This document shows, in pieces, positions 6,930-11,023 of a stretch of DNA of 11,023 nucleotides. The stretch comes from Sphingomonadales bacterium. GTDB taxonomy: Bacteria > Pseudomonadota > Alphaproteobacteria > Sphingomonadales > Sphingomonadaceae. The notes under the pieces were generated by a model. It made no database searches. It saw nothing but the letters and a program-made list of their open reading frames with translations, and was not told where the DNA came from. Position 1 is the first letter of the stretch, and every line of letters starts with the position of its first letter. Where the stretch lies: the NCBI GenBank assembly GCA_028868335.1, contig JAGWUU010000085.1, positions 1-11,023 on the forward strand, given 5' to 3'. A program made the translations under genes and the position numbers.

Positions 6930-7772
6930 TCACTGACGGGTGGTAGCTGCGAAGCTTGATGCCATGCGGGCCTTGTTGGCTGGAACGCCCGTCATGATCT
7001 CGAACGCGCGGGCCGCCTGGTTGATTACCATCCTGCTGCCGTCAAGCGTGCGACACCCCTTGGCGCGCGCGATGCGCAACAGCTCTGTTTCGATGGGGAA
7101 ATAGACGATGTCACCAACCCAATGCCTTGGCTGGATCAGTTCCGGGGCGATCGCGGGTTGGGGGTGAGCGGCCATGCCCATCGGCGTGGTGTTGACGATG
7201 CCATCCACCGTGTCGGTGGTCAGGCTGGCCGGATCGCGGGCGATGGCCCGTCCGGGGCCGTATTCCGAGCAGATTTTCCCTGCGAGGAATTCTGCGCGGC
7301 TCACGTCCACATCCACGATTTCCAAACGCCCCGTGCCCAGTGAAACAAGCGCGCTGGCAACCGCCGCACCGGCTCCGCCGGCCCCTAGTTGCAACACGCC
7401 ATGCAGGCTTGCACCGGGCAGGCCTTCGGCAAATCCTTCCTGGAATCCGGTCTTGTCGGTATTGTAGCCGACAAGTCGGCCGCTGCGCATGGCGACGGTA
7501 TTCACCGCGCCCACGCTTCGCGCGCAATCGGCCAATTCGTCGAGCAAGGGGACGACCGACTGCTTGAACGGGAACGTGATGTTGACGCCAAGAAAGCCCT
7601 GATCGGCCAGACTGTGCAGCAGCGGCCCAAGCTGGGCATCGTCAAGGCCGCGCTCGGTGAAGTCGAAAAGTTCGTAGCTCAGCTCAAGCCCCTGGGCCCT
7701 GGCTTCCTGTTCATGGAGCCAGGGTGAGCGCGAGGCCTTGATGGAATGACCAACGAGTCCGGTACGGAGCAT
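6930..7772 (-). CDS. aroE: Shikimate/quinate dehydrogenase (AroE family, NAD-type), probably catabolic
   Basis: A 280-residue AroE-fold enzyme that interconverts shikimate and 3-dehydroshikimate, or quinate and 3-dehydroquinate. Substrate site: the SRSP serines S14 and S16, NITFPFK with catalytic K70, AVNTV with N91, and YNTDKTGF with catalytic D106. Nucleotide site: GAGGAG (130-135), NTTPMGM (194-200), and the closing DIVYFPIETELL and MVINQAARAF segments. After the second strand of the Rossmann fold, the NADP-type NRT motif of biosynthetic AroE is replaced by DVD (154-156, before SRAE). This acidic loop is typical of NAD-using quinate/shikimate dehydrogenases such as the Corynebacterium glutamicum enzyme, which it resembles through WVGDIVYFPIETELL and LDGSRM. 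The neighbours are a TonB receptor and a major facilitator transporter, not the usual alphaproteobacterial maf/coaE/dnaQ set. The symbol names the family; a degradative role is inferred. A GTG at 7802 is in frame but lies in a hairpin loop; ATG 7772 has an AGGA nine bases upstream (7782-7785). Confidence 0.88.
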   Translation of the reverse strand: MLRTGLVGHSIKASRSPWLHEQEARAQGLELSYELFDFTERGLDDAQLGPLLHSLADQGFLGVNITFPFKQSVVPLLDELADCARSVGAVNTVAMRSGRLVGYNTDKTGFQEGFAEGLPGASLHGVLQLGAGGAGAAVASALVSLGTGRLEIVDVDVSRAEFLAGKICSEYGPGRAIARDPASLTTDTVDGIVNTTPMGMAAHPQPAIAPELIQPRHWVGDIVYFPIETELLRIARAKGCRTLDGSRMVINQAARAFEIMTGVPANKARMASSFAATTRQ

Positions 7773-7781
7773 GGTAATTGG

Positions 7782-7785
7782 TCCT
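7782..7785 (-). promoter_or_regulatory. Ribosome binding site of the dehydrogenase gene
   Basis: On the minus strand AGGA lies nine bases before the ATG at 7772, just after the right foot of the intercistronic hairpin. It supports this start over the GTG at 7802. Confidence 0.5.
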
Positions 7786-7788
7786 AGC

Positions 7789-7817
7789 GGCCGACGCTGC
7801 ACCTGTCAGCGTCGGCC
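7789..7817 (-). repeat. Perfect 11-bp intercistronic hairpin between receptor and dehydrogenase
   Basis: GGCCGACGCTG (7789-7799) and CAGCGTCGGCC (7807-7817) are exact inverted copies around a 7-base loop. The GC-rich stem starts 9 bases after the receptor stop codon and ends 3 bases before the dehydrogenase Shine-Dalgarno sequence. No T-run follows on the minus strand, so it is not a classic intrinsic terminator. It may instead block 3' exonucleases and stabilise the receptor message, cut read-through into the dehydrogenase gene, or act on translation start. The structure is seen directly; the role is inferred. Confidence 0.75.
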
Positions 7818-7826
7818 ATGTCCGGA

Positions 7827-10793
7827 TCAGAACTTGACCTTGGCGCCGATGTAGAAGGCGCGTCCGATCACGTCGTAGAGGGCGGTGTCAGTGCTGGTCT
7901 GGTTGCTGGCGACGAAGGGCAACCCCTTGTCGAACAGGTTGTTGATACCGCCGCGCAGTTCAAAGGTGCTGTTGATCTTGACCGAAGCGAAGGCATCCCA
8001 GGTGGCATAGGCCGGCACGCCGATCGCGACATTTGTTGGCGTGTTGACCTTGCTCACGTCGGCAAGGGCATTCTGGTATTTCCAGCGCAATCCCATGCTG
8101 AACACGTCGGAGCGGTAGCCGAAGGTGGTCAGCCCCTTCCACCGGGGAGTTGCGCGCGGCGGTACGCTCCCTTCAGAGGCAGAGCCGTTGCTGATGCCCG
8201 TGTAATCGAGGAAGGCTCCGCCCGGCAGCAACTGAACCTTGTAGTGGTTGAGGTAACCGATCGCCGAGTCGATGTAGAGCTTGCCGCTTTCAGACAGGAA
8301 CCGCGCCGGGATGCCCCAATGCACCTGGATTTCGATCCCGTCGGTCTTGAGCGAGCCGAGGTTCTGGTAAGGCGTGGTGACGCTCACCAGTTGGCCGTTC
8401 GCATCGCGTTGGATCAGTTTGCAGTTGGCGTCGGTCGCGGAGTAGGTCGGGTTCGAGCCATCGAGATTGTAGCAGCCCGACAGCACGGTCAGCCCCGGCA
8501 CGGGCGAAATCACGTTCTTGATCTTGATGTCGTAGTAGTCGACCGAAAGCGAGAAATCGCCAAGAATACCACTCCCGCGCGGCGCGTTGAACACGAAGCC
8601 CGCGTTGAAGGTATCCGCCTTTTCGGGGGTGATCGCCGTACTGCCCGGAGTGAGCTGCCCGGTGGCCGTGGTCTGGAACTGGTAGGTAGCGATGCTGGCT
8701 GCCGGGATTCCCTGGGCAACGCAAAGCGCGGCGACCTGGGCTGCGTTGGCCCCGGTCCGGGCGGTCGAGCGCGAATCGCACGGATCGCCCAGCGCGGCGG
8801 GAGGAGTGCCGATCGCCAACTGCGAACCCTGCGGCGGTGAGAACAGCTCGGCGATATTGGGTGCGCGCACGGCTCGCTGATAGGACCCGCGGAACAGCAG
8901 GTTTTCGGTCGGCCGCCAGCGCGCGTCAGCCTCATAGCTGGTCACCGCGCCCGACACCGAGTAGTCAGAGACGCGAGCTGCCGCGCCGATCGCCAGTTCC
9001 TTGAACATCGGCTTGTCGCTGATCAGCGGAACGTCGATCTGGCCCGCGAATTCCTTCACGCTGATCGACTTTTCCGGAACCGGAAGCTGAACGACGAAGG
9101 CTTCGACATTGCCGCCCGGAGCAAAGCCCGACAACGAGGTTACGTCACTGTCGGGAGCATAGGCATAGGTGTTCTTGCGCCAATCGGCGACCAGTGCGAG
9201 CTGGGCCGGGCCAGCGCCGAGGTCGAACAGCTTGCCGTTGATCTGGAACTGCGCCTGGGTCTGGGTCAGGCGCTCGCGGCTGACCGCGTCCTTGGTGATA
9301 TAGGCTTGGCACGCCTGGGACAGCGAACGGGCATTGGCGTCTCCGAAGGGATTGAACCCGCCAGCGCAAATGGAAGCGCCGCCATCAGCCGCGTTGAGCA
9401 GCGTCTGCACCCGGCTCTTGAGCACGGCGTTGTGCATCACCGATTCATGCTTCGATTCGTCGTAGGAAACGAAGCCGTCGAAGGTCCAGCCGCTGGCGAT
9501 GTTGCCTTTGATCCCGCCAAGGTACTGCTGGATCGTGTAGTCCTCGTCCCAGCCCTTGTAGGGAACGCCCACGTAGCGCGCGCTCCAGTTGAAGTTGGCG
9601 GTGGGGTTGGGGCGCGAGGCGAGAACGGTGCGCAGGTCGGTCGGGATGAACGGATTGGTGACAGGGATGGAGGTAAGCGTGCCAAACTGAGTCAGGCTGC
9701 CGCCGCTGTGGGTGCTGGTGGTCAGATCGACGAACATGAACTGCCCGTAAAGCTGGATGTCCGGCGTGATCTCGTAGTCCGCCTTGAGGAAGGCAGTCTT
9801 GCGGTTGAGCCCGTTGATATAGTCGATCTGCTGGCCAACCGGCATGCGGACGTTACCGCCCACGACCGCATAGCCGCCGGTTCCGTCTGGTCCCTTGTAG
9901 TTGAGCGCGCCGGTCTGGGTGAACAGCGTGCCGTCATTGTTGAAGCCAAGGTTCGACGCGAGCGGATTGCGCGCGCCCGCGACCCCGTAGGAGTTGAACA
10001 GCGCGGTCAGGACAGCGCCGCTCGGCGCGTTGGAAGCGCTGGGCACGTAAGTACCGGTGCCGATGAAGCCCGAGGGAGTGCGGGAAAAGAAGAACGGGCG
10101 CTGGTTGCCATTCAACGGGTCCTGCTTGGTATAGGAGAAAGCGGCGATGACATGGCCGCGATCCTGGGCAAAGCTTGATCCGAACGCCACCGAACCCTTG
10201 AACTTGAAAGCATCGCCGCGCGCGCTGATCGCGCTTTGCGCATCGGCGACGATGCCCTGGAGTGAGCGCACCGTCTTGAAGTTCACCACGCCCGACATCG
10301 CGTCGGAGCCATAAACCGCCGAGGCGCCGCCCGTGATCGCGTCAACCCCGCCGATAATCGCGTCAGGAAGGATATTGATATCGACATTGCCGCGAATGTC
10401 CGACGCGGGCAGGCGGCGGCCGTCGAGCAGCACGAGGTTGCGGTTGGTGCCAAGACCATGAAGGTTGATGGTGGCGCGGCCGCCGGTGCCCTGTCCGCCA
10501 GTGGCCTCGTTGCCGCCGACCGTGAAGCCCGGAAGCTGGTTGAGAGCGTCGACCAGTTCGGCCTTGCCGCTTTCCTTGATCGCCGCGTCAGACACCGAAA
10601 CGATCGGGCTGACGGCGGTATTGTTGGGGCGCTGGATCAGCGAGCCAGTGACGACGATCTGGTTTGCGTCGTTCGAATCGGCGCTGTTCGCCGCTGACGC
10701 AGGCGCATCCTGCGCCATGGCCGGTGCGGCCAAAGCCGTCGCAACAGCCAGAAACGAAACGGAAATCGCGTTGCGCGAGCCAATCTTACGCAT
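7827..10793 (-). CDS. Large sphingomonad-type TonB-dependent receptor
   Basis: A 988-residue outer-membrane receptor. It has a signal peptide (MRKIGSRNAIS, hydrophobic core, cleavage after AMA at 27), a TonB box-like NQIVVTGSLI (44-53), a plug of about 54-175 (LNQLPGF, INLHGLGTNRNLVLLDGRR, VDAITGGASAVYGSDAMSG in pieces), and a long beta-barrel closing with NNLFDKGLPF and a terminal KVKF. Six cysteines fall in three close pairs (476/495, 672/691, 774/791), probably disulphides in surface loops; the PCD...LCVAQGIP pair is familiar from sphingomonad and xanthomonad receptors of this class. No STN domain. A strong GGGAGGGG site eight bases upstream fixes the start. The gene lies 78 bases after a major facilitator transporter gene and 54 bases before a shikimate/quinate dehydrogenase gene, so the likely cargo is a cyclic acid, or a larger conjugate of one such as a plant ester. 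The cargo is inferred from context only. Confidence 0.94.
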   Translation of the reverse strand: MRKIGSRNAISVSFLAVATALAAPAMAQDAPASAANSADSNDANQIVVTGSLIQRPNNTAVSPIVSVSDAAIKESGKAELVDALNQLPGFTVGGNEATGGQGTGGRATINLHGLGTNRNLVLLDGRRLPASDIRGNVDINILPDAIIGGVDAITGGASAVYGSDAMSGVVNFKTVRSLQGIVADAQSAISARGDAFKFKGSVAFGSSFAQDRGHVIAAFSYTKQDPLNGNQRPFFFSRTPSGFIGTGTYVPSASNAPSGAVLTALFNSYGVAGARNPLASNLGFNNDGTLFTQTGALNYKGPDGTGGYAVVGGNVRMPVGQQIDYINGLNRKTAFLKADYEITPDIQLYGQFMFVDLTTSTHSGGSLTQFGTLTSIPVTNPFIPTDLRTVLASRPNPTANFNWSARYVGVPYKGWDEDYTIQQYLGGIKGNIASGWTFDGFVSYDESKHESVMHNAVLKSRVQTLLNAADGGASICAGGFNPFGDANARSLSQACQAYITKDAVSRERLTQTQAQFQINGKLFDLGAGPAQLALVADWRKNTYAYAPDSDVTSLSGFAPGGNVEAFVVQLPVPEKSISVKEFAGQIDVPLISDKPMFKELAIGAAARVSDYSVSGAVTSYEADARWRPTENLLFRGSYQRAVRAPNIAELFSPPQGSQLAIGTPPAALGDPCDSRSTARTGANAAQVAALCVAQGIPAASIATYQFQTTATGQLTPGSTAITPEKADTFNAGFVFNAPRGSGILGDFSLSVDYYDIKIKNVISPVPGLTVLSGCYNLDGSNPTYSATDANCKLIQRDANGQLVSVTTPYQNLGSLKTDGIEIQVHWGIPARFLSESGKLYIDSAIGYLNHYKVQLLPGGAFLDYTGISNGSASEGSVPPRATPRWKGLTTFGYRSDVFSMGLRWKYQNALADVSKVNTPTNVAIGVPAYATWDAFASVKINSTFELRGGINNLFDKGLPFVASNQTSTDTALYDVIGRAFYIGAKVKF

Positions 10794-10801
10794 GGTTCAA
10801 A

Positions 10802-10809
10802 CCCCTCCC
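10802..10809 (-). promoter_or_regulatory. Strong ribosome binding site of the large TonB receptor
   Basis: On the minus strand GGGAGGGG sits eight bases before the ATG at 10793. It is the strongest Shine-Dalgarno sequence I found in the window and fits a highly made outer-membrane protein. Confidence 0.75.
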
Positions 10810-10842
10810 GAGGCGGACATCTCGTTGCCAGCCTTCGCACTG

Positions 10843-10871
10843 CATTTATGTTACGAACTGGTTCCTGTCAA
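10843..10871 (-). promoter_or_regulatory. Candidate promoter with internal operator for the large TonB receptor
   Basis: On the minus strand a perfect TTGACA (10866-10871) directly follows the stop codon of the transporter gene. A weak TAAATG (10843-10848) stands 17 bases further on as a possible -10 box. The spacer holds the inverted repeat GAACCAGTTC (10855-10864), the usual place for a repressor site. This could let the receptor and dehydrogenase genes be expressed apart from the transporter gene. The poor -10 match keeps the call tentative. Confidence 0.4.
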
Positions 10872-11023
10872 TTACTCGGAACGGGATTTTGATTTGCCCT
10901 GCACCGCAAAGGTGCAGGCGGCACAGGCGAGCAGGGGCAGGCAGTAGGTGCCGAACAGAACCGGAAGGCTGACCTTTGCGGCCATGAGATGACCCCCGAA
11001 CCACGGTCCGACTATCGCTCCGG
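10872..11023 (-). CDS. Major facilitator transporter, C-terminal 49 residues only
   Basis: The 5' part lies beyond the window. The visible end starts with GAIVGPWFGG, the Gly/Pro pattern found in a late membrane helix of major facilitator proteins, including the aromatic acid:proton symporters (PcaK, BenK and relatives, which carry similar GxIxGPxxGG motifs). It continues through a short loop into a last hydrophobic helix (LPVLFGTYCLPLLACAAC) and a basic tail (QGKSKSRSE) ending in TAA. This arrangement of last helix plus charged cytoplasmic tail is what the family predicts. With a TonB receptor and a shikimate/quinate dehydrogenase downstream on the same strand, it is probably the inner-membrane step of the same uptake route. 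Superfamily call is fairly sure; the aromatic-acid assignment is inferred from a short fragment and context. Confidence 0.72.
   Translation of the reverse strand, partial: GAIVGPWFGGHLMAAKVSLPVLFGTYCLPLLACAACTFAVQGKSKSRSE
10898..10918 (-). repeat. 8-bp perfect hairpin inside the 3' end of the transporter gene
   Basis: CCTGCACC (10898-10905) and GGTGCAGG (10911-10918) form an exact inverted repeat around the 5-base loop GCAAA, ending 23 bases before the transporter stop codon on the minus strand. No T-run follows. It may be a pause or processing site ahead of the receptor gene, or chance in GC-rich coding DNA. Confidence 0.4.

Noticed and set aside
7773..7802. A GTG start for the dehydrogenase at 7802
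   Set aside because: It sits in the loop of the 11-bp hairpin, has no Shine-Dalgarno sequence in reach, and adds residues not expected before the first strand of the AroE fold.
7818..8840. A 340-codon plus-strand open frame opposite the large TonB receptor
   Set aside because: No domain, no ribosome binding site that stands out, and fully explained as the complement of receptor codons. The similar frame at 9306-10178 was dropped for the same reason.
10465..10947. A 160-codon plus-strand open frame crossing the start of the large receptor and the gap
   Set aside because: It runs against the receptor signal peptide, its promoter region and the transporter end, and its translation has no coherent features.

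Overview
The window looks like chromosomal DNA of a sphingomonad-type alphaproteobacterium (Novosphingobium, Sphingomonas or Sphingobium). The evidence is high GC with strong third-position GC bias, two large TonB-dependent receptors of which one is the disulphide-rich type common in sphingomonads, and a dense set of signalling genes. This placement is inferred from protein style, not from a search. I see no rRNA, tRNA, insertion sequence, CRISPR array or phage gene. Coding density is very high and no gene-free stretch exceeds about 80 bases.

Left arm (2-6887, plus strand): five tightly packed genes that look like one signalling operon. They are the C-terminal part of a GGDEF-EAL cyclic-di-GMP protein, a TonB-dependent receptor, a small periplasmic YfiR-family protein, a membrane hybrid histidine kinase with a CHASE8-like periplasmic domain and two receiver domains, and a stand-alone receiver protein with a coiled-coil tail. 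Two junctions are ATGA stop/start overlaps and the other two gaps are 11 and 43 bases. In the known YfiBNR (TpbB) system, periplasmic YfiR restrains a CHASE8-GGDEF cyclase. Here the same periplasmic pair appears to be wired to a histidine kinase, with a TonB-dependent receptor as the outer-membrane partner and a cyclic-di-GMP enzyme encoded beside it. My reading is that an outer-membrane or periplasmic event is passed through YfiR to the kinase, and that receiver domains relay it, perhaps to cyclic-di-GMP turnover.

Right arm (6930-11023, minus strand, converging on the left arm): three genes read leftward. They are the last 49 codons of a major facilitator transporter, a large TonB-dependent receptor, and a shikimate/quinate dehydrogenase of the AroE fold whose nucleotide-binding loop looks NAD-type rather than NADP-type. 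The combination of outer-membrane transporter, inner-membrane transporter and dehydrogenase points to uptake and oxidation of shikimate, quinate or a related cyclic acid rather than to aromatic amino acid biosynthesis. A consensus-like -35 box next to the transporter stop codon, with an inverted repeat in the -35/-10 spacer, may give the receptor its own regulated promoter. A strong 11-bp hairpin lies between the receptor and the dehydrogenase.

The two arms meet in a 42-base convergent gap at 6888-6929 that holds only a weak hairpin.
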